Assembly: GCA_046733295.1 (NCBI GenBank)
Contig: JBKPOY010000056.1
Location: 1-23,959 of the forward strand
Length of the DNA: 23,959 nucleotides
Direction of reading: 5' to 3'
Source: 13-2-20CM-68-14 sp046733295
GTDB lineage: Bacteria; Actinomycetota; Thermoleophilia; Gaiellales; Gaiellaceae
Position 1 is the first letter of the stretch; every line of letters starts with the position of its first letter. Of this stretch, positions 1-7,470 are shown one piece after another. Below the pieces are notes generated by a model. The model ran no database searches. It was given only the letters and a program-made list of their open reading frames with translations, and was not told the origin of the DNA. The translations under genes were made by a program, and so were the position numbers.

Positions 1-248
1 GGGTCGATCCGCGACTCGGCGCGGAACGTGAGTCCGACGAGGACAGCGGCGATCAGGGCCAGGATGACGGCGTAGATCGACTCGCCGAGCTTGTGCTCGT
101 CACGCCCCCTGGGCCACTCGTCCCCACGGCGGCGATAGCGGACGAGCGCGAAGAAGACGGCCCCGAAAACGATGGCGGTGACGGCGACCATGAGCCACTC
201 GTAGACCGAGAAGAGGTCGAGGAACTCGTCACGCGTGCCGCCGATCAC
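1..248 (-). CDS. Cytochrome c oxidase subunit II-like membrane protein (partial, 5' part only)
   Basis: The gene runs off the left edge of the window; only the first 82 codons are present. The start is GTG at 248 because an in-frame TAA lies three codons upstream. The translated part has a short acidic N-terminus, a hydrophobic segment (about residues 17-38, EWLMVAVTAIVFGAVFFALV), the motif VRYRRRGDEWP, a charged loop, and a second hydrophobic segment (about 62-75) ending in TFRAESRID. Two transmembrane helices joined by a YRRR...P loop are typical of the N-terminal domain of COX2, which anchors the subunit in the membrane and holds the copper domain outside. The copper-binding part would lie outside the window, so it may instead be a short COX2-anchor-only protein. 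The neighbour on the plus strand diverges from it with 19 bp between the starts. Confidence 0.6.
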   Translation of the reverse strand, partial: MIGGTRDEFLDLFSVYEWLMVAVTAIVFGAVFFALVRYRRRGDEWPRGRDEHKLGESIYAVILALIAAVLVGLTFRAESRID

Positions 249-255
249 GCGGCGT

Positions 256-261
256 TAGGCT
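256..261 (+). promoter_or_regulatory. Putative -10 box TAGGCT of a leaderless promoter
   Basis: TAGGCT fits the actinobacterial -10 pattern TAnnnT and ends 6 nt before the GTG start at 268, so transcription would begin at about the start codon. No good -35 box is visible. The same arrangement recurs upstream of several other genes in the window. Confidence 0.45.
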
Positions 262-267
262 GGCTTC

Positions 268-1410
268 GTGCGCCTCGACCGACGAGAACTCGCTGGGGCG
301 GTCGCCGACCTCGGAGTCCTGGTGCCGATCGCCGTGGCGCTGATCGTGAAGAACGGGTTATCGCCAACGGCCGTGTTCCTCCCCGCGGGCTTGCTCTACG
401 TCGCCGTCGCGTTCCTTTACCGCTTACCGGTTCCCGTGCAACCTCTGAAGGCGTTCGGCGCGATCGCGATCGCCAAGGGCCTAGGCGCCGACGATATCGC
501 TGCCGGGGCTCTCTTGATGGGCGTGATCTTCTTTGGCGCCGGCCGGCTCGGGCTGATCGATCTCGCCGGCCGCGCCTTCCCCCGGTCGCTGATCCGCGGC
601 GTCCAGCTGACCGTGGGGCTCCTCTTTCTGACGATCGCGTGGAAGCTCGTCACCAACCCGTCCAAGGGATTCGAGGAACACGCGCTCGACCCGCGCTGGG
701 CGGTGCCGCTCGCGGCGGGCGCGGTGGCGCTGGCGTTGGTTGGGCGACGCTTCCCGATCTCGCTCGTGCTCGTCGGGATCGGCGTCGTAGCGATGCTCGC
801 AACCGCGGGCGGCGATGCCTCGCTCGGGCCCTCGTCGCTCGAACTGCCGTCGTGGGACGCGGCGACGTTCTGGACCGCGTTGACGCTGCTCGTAGTCCCC
901 CAGGTGCCGCTTTCGTTCGCGAACTCGTGCCTAGCGACGGCCGATGCCGCGAAGAAGTACTTCGGCGAGGCCGCGGAGCGAGTGCGGCCCGGCCGGCTCG
1001 CGACGAGCTTCGGCGCGGCCAACTTCCTCTCGGCCGCGATCGGCGGGATGCCGGTCTGCCACGGCGCCGGCGGCATGACGGCGCACTACGCGTTCGGTGC
1101 GCGAACGGGAGGTGCGCCGCTGGCGATGGGCGTCTCCCTCCTAGCGCTCGCCGTCGGCGCGGGCTCGGGTCTCGCCGCACTGCTCACCGCCTTCCCGCTG
1201 CCGATCCTGGCCGCGCTCCTCGCGACCGCCGGGCTACTGCACATCGGCCTGCTCGCCGACCTGCGAGGCTGGCGCGACTGGGCCCTCGCTCTGATCGTGG
1301 GCGCGATCGGGTTCGAGGTGAACCTGACCGTCGGGCTCGCGGTCGGACTGACGCTCTGGTGGGTCCCGGTCGGCGCCGTCCGCCTGCGCGGCGCGCTCGC
1401 GACCGGCTGA
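268..1410 (+). CDS. MOT1-family molybdate/sulfate transporter
   Basis: This 380-residue protein is almost entirely hydrophobic, with about 10-11 membrane segments. It carries the two hallmark motifs of the MOT1 (MFS_MOT1, SulP-related) family: PVPVQPLKA at about residues 54-62 and GGMPVCHGAGGMTAHYAFG at about 259-277. Members of this family take up molybdate, and some may move sulfate, across the cytoplasmic membrane. The start is GTG at 268, directly after the -10-like box; there is no Shine-Dalgarno site. The gene ends two bases before the convergent lipoprotein gene. The molybdoenzyme at 22551 is a possible user of molybdate, but it lies far away and this link is only inferred. Family assignment is firm; the exact substrate is not. 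Confidence 0.88.
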   Translation: MRLDRRELAGAVADLGVLVPIAVALIVKNGLSPTAVFLPAGLLYVAVAFLYRLPVPVQPLKAFGAIAIAKGLGADDIAAGALLMGVIFFGAGRLGLIDLAGRAFPRSLIRGVQLTVGLLFLTIAWKLVTNPSKGFEEHALDPRWAVPLAAGAVALALVGRRFPISLVLVGIGVVAMLATAGGDASLGPSSLELPSWDAATFWTALTLLVVPQVPLSFANSCLATADAAKKYFGEAAERVRPGRLATSFGAANFLSAAIGGMPVCHGAGGMTAHYAFGARTGGAPLAMGVSLLALAVGAGSGLAALLTAFPLPILAALLATAGLLHIGLLADLRGWRDWALALIVGAIGFEVNLTVGLAVGLTLWWVPVGAVRLRGALATG

Positions 1411-1412
1411 CG

Positions 1413-1955
1413 CTACTGGCCGAGCGTCCCGATCTTGTAGCCCTTCTCCTTCATGTCGTTCGTGGCCTTCTGGGCGTCCTTCAGCGCGTCCGACTTCTGC
1501 AGGTCGGCCACGGCCTTCTGAACCATCTGCACATCCCCCTTCGCCGCTCCCTCCCTCAGCGGCTCGAGGCCGTCCGCCAGCTTGCGGAGGCCGGCGGCGA
1601 GGACGGCGTTGTCGTGCTCCACGTCCTCCGGTGGTGTGTCCTTTTCGAGGTCGTCGGCCGCCTCGCGCAGCTTCTTCTGTCCTTTCTCGATGTTCTCGGC
1701 GAGCTGCTGGAGCGACTTGGGCGGGGTGCTCAGCGGCGCGAAAACGTTCTTGATCTCCTGTCCGTCCTTCTGCACCCGCGCCTCGTATTGCGTCTTCGAG
1801 AGCCTCGTTCCGCCATCCCCGTTGCCGCCGTCGCCGCCTCCACCGCCGCATCCCGCAGCGGCGAGCGCCAGTGCCAGCACCGCTAGAGTTGCGGCGCCGC
1901 GGTGCCTCGCTCCGGCGGGGCTGAGATCAGACGCGTGGAACCTGCCCTGGGTCAT
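1413..1955 (-). CDS. Putative secreted lipoprotein, function unknown
   Basis: The 180-residue product begins with an ATG at 1955. It has a basic N-terminus, a hydrophobic stretch (about residues 21-34) and the lipobox-like AAGC with the lipid-attachment cysteine at residue 36. A glycine-rich linker (GGGGGDGGNGDGG) follows. The rest is a highly charged, helical-looking domain with many Lys, Glu and Leu residues, probably coiled-coil or helical bundle, ending KIGTLGQ. I do not recognise a named family; small actinobacterial lipoproteins of this kind are common. It is convergent with the transporter at 268 (two bases apart) and its start lies 24 bp from the divergent NCS1 transporter start. A TACGCT box 12 nt upstream (1968-1973) could be its -10 element. 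Confidence 0.7.
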   Translation of the reverse strand: MTQGRFHASDLSPAGARHRGAATLAVLALALAAAGCGGGGGDGGNGDGGTRLSKTQYEARVQKDGQEIKNVFAPLSTPPKSLQQLAENIEKGQKKLREAADDLEKDTPPEDVEHDNAVLAAGLRKLADGLEPLREGAAKGDVQMVQKAVADLQKSDALKDAQKATNDMKEKGYKIGTLGQ

Positions 1956-1979
1956 GCCAGCGAAGGGAGCGTAGACGAG

Positions 1980-3350
1980 ATGGACGAGCGCACACCGAGC
2001 TGGGGAATCGAACCGGTGCCCGAGCGGCTTCGCGTGCTCGGTCTCCTCGACACGATGCTGCTCTGGGGGAATCTGTCGGTGAGCCTGCTCGTGATCGTCC
2101 TCGGCGCGGTGCTCGTGCCGGCCCTCTCGCTCAAGGAAGCACTGCTCGCGATCGTGATCGGCGCCCTGGCGGGAAACCTGCTGCTCGGGCTCGCCGGGCT
2201 GATCGGCGCCGACGCGCGAGTACCCGGGATGGTCGTCCTGCGCGCGCCGCTCGGCCGGCGCGGCTCGTACGCGCCGACGCTCGTCAACGTCGCCCAGAAC
2301 CTCGGCTGGTCGACCTTCGAGCTGATCGTGATCTCGACCGCGGCGGCCGCCCTGTCCGACAAGGTGTTCGGCTTCGAGAGCCGGTGGCTCTGGGCCCTCC
2401 TCTTCGGCGGGGTCGCCGTGGCGCTCGCCCTGCTCGGTCCGATCGGGTTCGTCCGCCGCTATGTCCGGAAGTTCGCTGTGTGGGCCGTGCTCGCCTCGAT
2501 GATCTACCTGACCTGGTGGGTGCTCGACAAGTCCGACCTGCAGGCGTTCTGGGACGCGAAGGGGCAGGGCGGCCTCGGACTCGGCTCGGGGATCGACATC
2601 GTCATCGGCAGCATCGTCTCGTGGACGCCGCTCGCTGCCGACTACACGCGGTTCTCGCGTGGCCGGCGTAGTGCGTTTTGGGGCACCGGCATCGGCTACT
2701 TCGTGCCGACCCTCTGGTGTTTCGGGCTCGGGACTCTGCTGGTGCTCTCGCGAAACGTCACGGACGCCGCGGACGTGCCGGCCGCGGTCGCAGCGGGCGG
2801 CGTCGTCAGCGGGTTCGCCTTGCTGGCGCTGACGGTTGACGAGTCCGACGAGGCCTTCGCCGATATCTACTCGACGGCGGTCTCGATCCAGAACGTCCTG
2901 CCCCGGGTTTCCCAGCGGCTGCTGATCGTGCTCGTCTCGGCGACGGCCACCGTCGGGGCGATCGTCATCGACCTGCGGGACTACCAGGCGTTCCTCTTGC
3001 TGCTCGGTTCCGTGTTCGTGCCCCTGTTCGGCGTGTTGCTGGCCGACTGGCTCCTCGCCGGCATGCACTATCGCGAGCGCGATCTCTTCGCCGGGCCGGC
3101 GGTCCGGTTCGAGCAACTGGCTGCGTGGGTCGTGGGGTTCTTTCTGTACCAGTGGCTGTCGCCGCAGGGGCCGACCTGGTGGGTCGATCTCGTTGCCCAC
3201 CTGAACCCTGGCCATGCGACGTGGACGGCGTCGCTGCCGAGCTTCGCAGCGGCCTTCGTGCTGGCGACCGCCCTGGGCATGGTCTTCCCGCGAGAAGATG
3301 TGGATCGTGCGGGTCGCCGTAGTCGGGAACCTCTCGCTCGACCTCGTTGA
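1980..3350 (+). CDS. NCS1-family nucleobase:cation symporter (cytosine/purine permease type)
   Basis: The 456-residue protein starts with the NCS1 signature (GIEPVPERLR, then LWGNLSVSLLV near residue 35) and has about 12 hydrophobic segments, as in CodB-type and purine/allantoin/hydantoin permeases. The motif SWTPLAADYTRFSR lies in the middle, and a YQAFLLLLGSVFVPL stretch near residue 335 fits the later conserved helices of the family. I chose ATG 1980 over an in-frame ATG at 1902, because the family signature begins about ten residues after 1980 and the longer form would overlap the divergent lipoprotein gene. A GGGAG about 12 nt upstream may serve as ribosome site. The last 53 bp overlap the kinase gene, so the pair is very likely co-transcribed. 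The substrate cannot be read from sequence; a nucleobase or similar heterocycle is expected. Confidence 0.85.
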   Translation: MDERTPSWGIEPVPERLRVLGLLDTMLLWGNLSVSLLVIVLGAVLVPALSLKEALLAIVIGALAGNLLLGLAGLIGADARVPGMVVLRAPLGRRGSYAPTLVNVAQNLGWSTFELIVISTAAAALSDKVFGFESRWLWALLFGGVAVALALLGPIGFVRRYVRKFAVWAVLASMIYLTWWVLDKSDLQAFWDAKGQGGLGLGSGIDIVIGSIVSWTPLAADYTRFSRGRRSAFWGTGIGYFVPTLWCFGLGTLLVLSRNVTDAADVPAAVAAGGVVSGFALLALTVDESDEAFADIYSTAVSIQNVLPRVSQRLLIVLVSATATVGAIVIDLRDYQAFLLLLGSVFVPLFGVLLADWLLAGMHYRERDLFAGPAVRFEQLAAWVVGFFLYQWLSPQGPTWWVDLVAHLNPGHATWTASLPSFAAAFVLATALGMVFPREDVDRAGRRSREPLARPR

Positions 3351-4098
3351 CGGCGCGCCGCCGCGTCCCGGCGGCCCGCCCTTCTACGCGGCGAGGGCGC
3401 TCGGGGCGCTCGGGGTCCCGGCGGGGGTTCGCGTGAAGGCTGCCGAGCGCGACCGTTCGCTGCTGCGGCGGGCCGTCCATGGCGCCGGGGTCTCGGTCGA
3501 GTGGCGGACGGGTTCCTCGACGGCGACGTACGCCTTTTCGTACGAGGGCGACCGGCGGACGATGGACGTCCTGACCCTCGGCGATCCCTGGTCGGCCGAG
3601 GACGTGGACGGACTGCGCGCCGAATGGGTGCACGTGGGGGCCCTCTTCCGCGGTGAGTTCCCCGCGGAGACCCTGGCCGCGGTGGCCGGTGGCGGCGCCC
3701 GTGTCTCGCTCGACGGCCAGGGGCTCACGCGGCCGGCGCGCACCGGGCCGCTGCGCCTCGAGGCCGAGCCGGACACCTCGTTCCTCCAGCACGTCGCCGT
3801 GCTGAAGCTCTCCGAGGAGGAGGCGGTGGCCCTGATCGGGCGGCTGGAGGAGCGGGCGCTGTCGGAGCTCGGGGTGCCCGAGGTCGTCGTCACGCTCGGG
3901 TCGCGCGGCTGCCTCGTCGTCGCGCGGCGGTCGCTCGTCCACGTCCCGACGGAGCCGCTCAGCGGGATCGATCCGACCGGGGCCGGAGACGCGTTCGCCG
4001 CGGCGTACGTTGTCGAGCGCGACCGTGGCCACGCGCCGCGGCGCGCGGCAGGGGGCGCGAACAAGTTCGTGCACGACCTGCTGGCGCGAACGCGATGA
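3298..4098 (+). CDS. PfkB-family carbohydrate/nucleoside kinase
   Basis: The 266-residue product has the PfkB/ribokinase fold signatures: an N-terminal GNLSLDLV strand with a nearby PGGPPFYAARAL (residues about 24-35), a KLSEEEA motif near 170-176, VVVTLGSRG near 197-204, and the C-terminal catalytic signature DPTGAGDAF with the base Asp at about residue 231. Such enzymes use ATP to phosphorylate a hydroxymethyl group of a sugar, nucleoside or vitamin precursor in the cytosol. It is short for the family (often 290-330 residues). ATG 3298 is used; GTG 3307 is an alternative. The gene overlaps the transporter upstream and overlaps the Asp-box gene downstream by ATGA, so it probably phosphorylates what the transporter imports. 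The substrate is unknown. Confidence 0.82.
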   Translation: MWIVRVAVVGNLSLDLVDGAPPRPGGPPFYAARALGALGVPAGVRVKAAERDRSLLRRAVHGAGVSVEWRTGSSTATYAFSYEGDRRTMDVLTLGDPWSAEDVDGLRAEWVHVGALFRGEFPAETLAAVAGGGARVSLDGQGLTRPARTGPLRLEAEPDTSFLQHVAVLKLSEEEAVALIGRLEERALSELGVPEVVVTLGSRGCLVVARRSLVHVPTEPLSGIDPTGAGDAFAAAYVVERDRGHAPRRAAGGANKFVHDLLARTR

Positions 4099-4490
4099 AC
4101 CTCGCGGTCGAGACGGTCGAGGGTGTGCATACCGTCGATGTCGAGTCGGAGTCGGTTGCGGACTTCGTCGCGGGTGCGGAATTGTCGCTCCCCTCTGCGC
4201 CCAAGGTCGAGCTCCCGCTTGTCGTCGCGACCGCCGCGGAGGGTTCGACCGTCGTCGCGGTGCTCAACCGCCGCCCCCCGCTCGCCGTCTCCCACGACGC
4301 CGGCCGCACATGGCGCGAGGCCGGCGGCGGTCTCCCGCCGGGCCGAGCCGTGGCGATCGCGGAGGGCGACCCCGACCGGATCGCCTACGCGACGGAGTCG
4401 CGCGTGTACGTCTCGACCGACGGCGGCCGGTTCTGGCGCTCGATCGAACCGGAGCTGGCGCAGATTACCGCCATCACGTGGCTCGACTAG
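4095..4490 (+). CDS. Small Asp-box (BNR) repeat protein
   Basis: The 131-residue product has no signal peptide and no membrane segment. It contains two Asp-box motifs, SHDAGRTW (residues 66-73) and STDGGRFW (107-114), about 41 residues apart, each in a blade-like pattern of alternating hydrophobic strands. Asp-boxes mark beta-propeller blades of sialidase-like or photosystem-assembly (Ycf48)-like proteins, where they are structural turns and not catalytic. There is room here for only two or three blades, fewer than a full propeller, so it would have to oligomerise or form a partial sheet. The ATG overlaps the kinase stop (ATGA), which argues that the gene is real and co-translated. The function is unknown. 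Confidence 0.7.
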   Translation: MNLAVETVEGVHTVDVESESVADFVAGAELSLPSAPKVELPLVVATAAEGSTVVAVLNRRPPLAVSHDAGRTWREAGGGLPPGRAVAIAEGDPDRIAYATESRVYVSTDGGRFWRSIEPELAQITAITWLD

Positions 4491-4516
4491 CCGGGCCGCA
4501 CCGGGCCTAGCCCCGA

Positions 4517-4594
4517 CGTCGGACACCGTTACGGGGGCGTCACGAACTGTCCACAAACCCCTGCACCGGGAGGCACTCCGCAGGGTGTCCGACG
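4517..4594. repeat. Perfect 11-bp inverted repeat in convergent intergenic region
   Basis: CGTCGGACACC at 4517-4527 is exactly repeated as its reverse complement GGTGTCCGACG at 4584-4594, with a 56-bp centre. It sits between the convergent ends of the Asp-box and PhzF-family genes (gap 4491-4597). The spacing is long for a classical terminator and there is no T-run. It could be a structured transcript end, a protein-binding site pair, or a small non-coding element. Confidence 0.5.
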
Positions 4595-4597
4595 ATG

Positions 4598-5446
4598 TTA
4601 GGGGAGCCTAAATTCGCCCCGCGCGACGACGACCGCCGCGCCGCCGACCTCGATCCGCTCCACGGCCTCGGGCGTGCCCTCGGCGCGTGCGAACAAAGTC
4701 GAGGGCCGCCTGATCTCCGCGCCCTGCGAGATCTCGATCTCGGCGCCGAAGTCGATCCGCCCGTGGCGGGCGAGATGGAACGCGAGCGGACCCGCCGCCG
4801 AGCCGGTCGCGGGATCCTCGGCGACGCCCCCGCCGGGCGCAAACATCCGCGTCTTCCACCTCGAGCCCGACCCGGCGAAGCAGTTGATCCCCGTCACCGC
4901 GGGGAGCTCGGCCAGCCGTCCGAGGTCCGGCCTCAACGCGGCGACCTCGGCCTCCGAGCCGAGGGCCACGTACACGTGCTCGACCCCGTTGTCGTAGAGC
5001 TCGACCGGCAGCTCGGACGCCGTCACCCCCAGCCCCTCGAGCAGGTCCTCCACCGCTTCGAACGGCCGCACCGACGGCAGCGGCTGCTCCATCCGGCCGA
5101 AGCGGATGCGACCGTCTTCGCGCTCGAGCCGCACCGGAACGATTCCGCGACCGGTCTCCAGCCGGATCTCCGGCAGCTGCAACGGGGTCGCAAGCACGAC
5201 CGCCGTCCCGAGGCACGGATGCCCCGCGAAGGGCAGCTCCGTCGTCGGCGTGAAGATCCGAACCTTGACGTCTCCGTCCGCCTCGGCCGGGAACACGAAG
5301 GTCGACTCCGAGAAGTTCGTCTCGCGCGCGAGCGATTGCATCCCCTCGTCGTCCAGGCCGCGCGCGTCGGTGAAGACCGCGAGTTGGTTGCCGGTCAGCG
5401 GCGTGTCCGTGAAGACGTCGCAGACGACGTAGCGAAACGACGGCAC
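4598..5446 (-). CDS. PhzF-family isomerase/epimerase
   Basis: The 282-residue length and two-lobed layout match the PhzF/YddE family (diaminopimelate-epimerase fold). Visible signatures are FTDTPLTGNQLAVF near the start, ARETNFSEST with the likely catalytic Glu at about residue 42, FAGHPCLGTA (about 73-82), and EDPATGSAAG (about 210-219). PhzF itself isomerises trans-2,3-dihydro-3-hydroxyanthranilate in phenazine synthesis, but most homologues outside phenazine clusters have no known substrate. No other phenazine gene is present here, so that role is unlikely. The start is GTG at 5446, only 17 bp from the divergent SixA gene. It is convergent with the Asp-box gene. Confidence 0.88.
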   Translation of the reverse strand: MPSFRYVVCDVFTDTPLTGNQLAVFTDARGLDDEGMQSLARETNFSESTFVFPAEADGDVKVRIFTPTTELPFAGHPCLGTAVVLATPLQLPEIRLETGRGIVPVRLEREDGRIRFGRMEQPLPSVRPFEAVEDLLEGLGVTASELPVELYDNGVEHVYVALGSEAEVAALRPDLGRLAELPAVTGINCFAGSGSRWKTRMFAPGGGVAEDPATGSAAGPLAFHLARHGRIDFGAEIEISQGAEIRRPSTLFARAEGTPEAVERIEVGGAAVVVARGEFRLP

Positions 5447-5450
5447 GGCT

Positions 5451-5456
5451 TATTCT
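5451..5456 (+). promoter_or_regulatory. Putative -10 box TATTCT for sixA (leaderless)
   Basis: TATTCT (TAnnnT type) ends 7 nt before the ATG at 5464, placing the transcription start at or next to the A of ATG. It lies in the 17-bp gap between two divergent genes, so there is no room for a normal leader. Confidence 0.45.
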
Positions 5457-5463
5457 GACCCGG

Positions 5464-5859
5464 ATGCGCCTGCTGCTGATCCGCCATGCCGACGCGCTGC
5501 CCGGCGATCCCGACGAGCTGCGCACGCTCAGCCCCGAGGGTCGCGCCACGGCGCGCGAGCTCGGGCAGCGGCTCGCCCGCCGAGGAGTGCGACCGAACGC
5601 GATCCTGACGAGCCCGTTACTGAGGGCTCGGGAGACGGGCGAGGCGCTCGGCGCAGCGCTCGAATGCACGGCGGAACCGCACGACGCCCTCGCTCCCGGC
5701 GCGACCGCCGACGGCCTGCGCGCGGCGGTCGCGGGGCGTGGCGACACCGTGATCGCGGTCGGCCACCAGCCCGACTGCGGTCAGATCGCCGCCGAGCTCG
5801 GCGACGGGACGGCGCCGCCGTTTCCGCCGGGCGGCATGGTCGACCTGGAGCTGCCGTGA
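5464..5859 (+). CDS. SixA-like phosphohistidine phosphatase
   Basis: The 131-residue protein is of minimal histidine-phosphatase size. The RHA motif (residues 7-9, His8 as the residue that becomes phosphorylated) replaces the usual RHG, as is typical of SixA. It continues with LSPEGRATARELGQRL, ILTSPLLRARETGEAL (about 47-62) and VGHQPDCG with the second catalytic His at about 101. SixA enzymes remove phosphate from phosphohistidine of phosphotransfer proteins in the cytosol; actinobacterial homologues have unproven targets. It is short for phosphoglycerate mutases. The stop overlaps the GTG start of the ABC ATPase (GTGA), so the three genes form an operon. Confidence 0.85.
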   Translation: MRLLLIRHADALPGDPDELRTLSPEGRATARELGQRLARRGVRPNAILTSPLLRARETGEALGAALECTAEPHDALAPGATADGLRAAVAGRGDTVIAVGHQPDCGQIAAELGDGTAPPFPPGGMVDLELP

Positions 5860-6707
5860 GCGCCGTCATTTCGGTCGAGGGCCTGCGCAAGTCGTACGGC
5901 GACTTCGAGGCGCTGAAGGGCATCGACTTCGAGCTCCGGGCCGGCGAGGTGTTCGGTCTGCTCGGGCCGAACGGGGCCGGAAAGACGACCACCGTCGAGA
6001 TCCTCGAGGGCTATCGAACGCGGGACGGCGGCGCCGTCGAGGTGCTCGGCGAGGATCCTGCGACGGCCGGGCTCACGTGGCGTGGGCGGATCGGCGTCGT
6101 GCTCCAGTCGTCGGCGATGTACGAGAACCTGACCGTCGCCGAGAGCCTGGCGCAGTTCGCCGGCTACTACGAGCGTCCACGGCCCGTCGAGGAGGTGATC
6201 GGCGTCACTGGGCTCGAGGAGAAGCGTGATGAGCGCGTCCGCCGCCTCTCGGGCGGCCAGCGGCGCCGGCTCGACCTCGGCCTGGCGCTCGTCGGCGACC
6301 CCGAGCTGATCTTCCTCGACGAGCCCACGACGGGGTTCGATCCCGGCGCCCGCCGGCGAGCGTGGGAGACGATCCGCTCGTTGCGATCGCTCGGCAAGAC
6401 GATCCTGCTCACCACCCATTACCTCGACGAGGTGGAGCAGCTCGCCGATCGCGTGGCCGTTTTGCGGGAGGGCCTGGTCGTCGCGGCCGGAACCCCGAAG
6501 GAGCTCACCGCCGCAACGCCCGCGACCGAGATCCGCTACCGGGAGAACGGCCGCGAGGTCGTCCTGCGGACGGAGGATCCGGTCCGTGACCTGCACGAGC
6601 TGACCGGCCGGGCGCTCGAGGACGGCCACGAGCTGGAGGGGCTCGAGGTCAGGCGGCCGAGCCTCGAAGAGGTGTACCTCACGCTCACGCAGGAGGAGGC
6701 GGAGTGA
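5856..6707 (+). CDS. ABC-2 type transporter ATP-binding protein (CcmA/DrrA type)
   Basis: The 283-residue product has a complete ABC ATPase: Walker A GPNGAGKTT (37-45), Q-loop near VVLQSSAMYE (81-90), signature LSGGQ (131-135), Walker B LIFLDEP with Glu156, and H-loop His188. A C-terminal extension after about residue 215, ending SLEEVYLTLTQEEAE, is typical of DrrA/CcmA-like ATPases that power export of drugs, lipids or polysaccharides. GTG 5856 is chosen because it overlaps the sixA stop and directly precedes the first conserved strand; an upstream in-frame extension would run through sixA. The permease follows with another GTGA overlap. The exported substrate is not apparent. Confidence 0.92.
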   Translation: MSAVISVEGLRKSYGDFEALKGIDFELRAGEVFGLLGPNGAGKTTTVEILEGYRTRDGGAVEVLGEDPATAGLTWRGRIGVVLQSSAMYENLTVAESLAQFAGYYERPRPVEEVIGVTGLEEKRDERVRRLSGGQRRRLDLGLALVGDPELIFLDEPTTGFDPGARRRAWETIRSLRSLGKTILLTTHYLDEVEQLADRVAVLREGLVVAAGTPKELTAATPATEIRYRENGREVVLRTEDPVRDLHELTGRALEDGHELEGLEVRRPSLEEVYLTLTQEEAE

Positions 6708-7459
6708 GCCTGTTCGGCCACGAGCTCCGGTCGCAGCTCCGTCTCTACTGGCGCAGCCGCGAGCTCGCGTTCTTCACCTTCGCCCTCCCGATCATCATGT
6801 TCTTCCTGCTCGGCTCGGTCTACGGCAACGATCGTCTGAAAGCCGAGGGAAACGTGCGCGGCGCGGACTACCTGCTCGCCGGGATGCTCGGCTACGGCGC
6901 GATCGCGACAGGGTTCGCGGGACTCTCGATCATGCTCGTCATTCGCCGCGAGTCAGGCATCCTCAAGCGCCTGCGCGCCACACCACTGCCGGCGTCGACT
7001 TACGTCGCCGCGCTGCTCGTGACCACGATGCTCGCCTACGCGGTCGAGGCCCTGGTGATGATCACGCTCGGACGCGTGTTCTTCGACACGCACATCGAGC
7101 ACGTGTTCTCGCTCGCACTCGTTCTGCTCCTCGGTATCGCGGCCTTCACCGCCCTCGGGCTCGCGCTGACGACTGTGATCAAGTCGGCCGAGGGCTCGTC
7201 GGCGGTCGTCAACGCGATCTACCTGCCGGCTGCGTTCATCTCGGGCGCCTTCTTCTCGGCCCATTCGTTCCCCGACTTCCTGCGCGCGATCGCGGACGTT
7301 TTGCCGCTCGCCTACCTCATCCGGCTCGTCCGAGACGTGATGTTGCGGAACGTCGAGATCTGGAACCGGCCAGGCGCGGTCGCGGTCGTCGTCGCCTGGG
7401 GGGCGGCAGGAGCGCTGGTCGCCGCGCGCCGATTTCGCTGGGAGCCGCGGGAGGGTTAG
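6704..7459 (+). CDS. ABC-2 type transporter permease
   Basis: The 251-residue protein has six hydrophobic segments in the ABC-2 arrangement: a first helix near 25-40 (FFTFALPIIMFFLLGSVYG), a second pair after residue 60, the cytoplasmic stretch RRESGILKRLRATPLP (about 85-100), further helices, and a terminal helix before RRFRWEPREG. The RLRATPLP-type loop is a familiar ABC-2 feature that contacts the ATPase. The start GTG 6704 overlaps the ATPase stop (GTGA). Together with the ATPase it forms a membrane exporter of DrrAB type. One copy is present, so a homodimeric permease is expected. Confidence 0.9.
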   Translation: MSLFGHELRSQLRLYWRSRELAFFTFALPIIMFFLLGSVYGNDRLKAEGNVRGADYLLAGMLGYGAIATGFAGLSIMLVIRRESGILKRLRATPLPASTYVAALLVTTMLAYAVEALVMITLGRVFFDTHIEHVFSLALVLLLGIAAFTALGLALTTVIKSAEGSSAVVNAIYLPAAFISGAFFSAHSFPDFLRAIADVLPLAYLIRLVRDVMLRNVEIWNRPGAVAVVVAWGAAGALVAARRFRWEPREG

Positions 7460-7470
7460 GTTGGTCGCAG

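Noticed and set aside
93..1886. A 597-codon open frame on the plus strand
   Set aside because: It overlaps the transporter gene at 268 in another frame and runs antisense through the lipoprotein gene; the translation is Arg-rich and has no recognisable domain.
1902..1979. Upstream ATG start for the NCS1 transporter
   Set aside because: It would overlap the lipoprotein gene on the other strand by 54 bp and adds 26 residues before the family's conserved beginning.
1413..3215. A 600-codon open frame on the minus strand
   Set aside because: Only the last 180 codons (from ATG 1955) form the lipoprotein. The rest lies antisense to the NCS1 transporter gene, is rich in Arg/Glu/Asp/Gln/Pro with no domain, and comes from GC-rich codon bias.
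4598..4611. TTAGG-GGAG-CCTAA hairpin at the PhzF-family gene end as a terminator
   Set aside because: The stem is only 5 bp, it has no T-run and it lies mainly inside the coding end of the gene.
4598..5446. Phenazine biosynthesis as the role of the PhzF-family gene
   Set aside because: No other phenazine gene is nearby and most family members are unrelated to phenazines.
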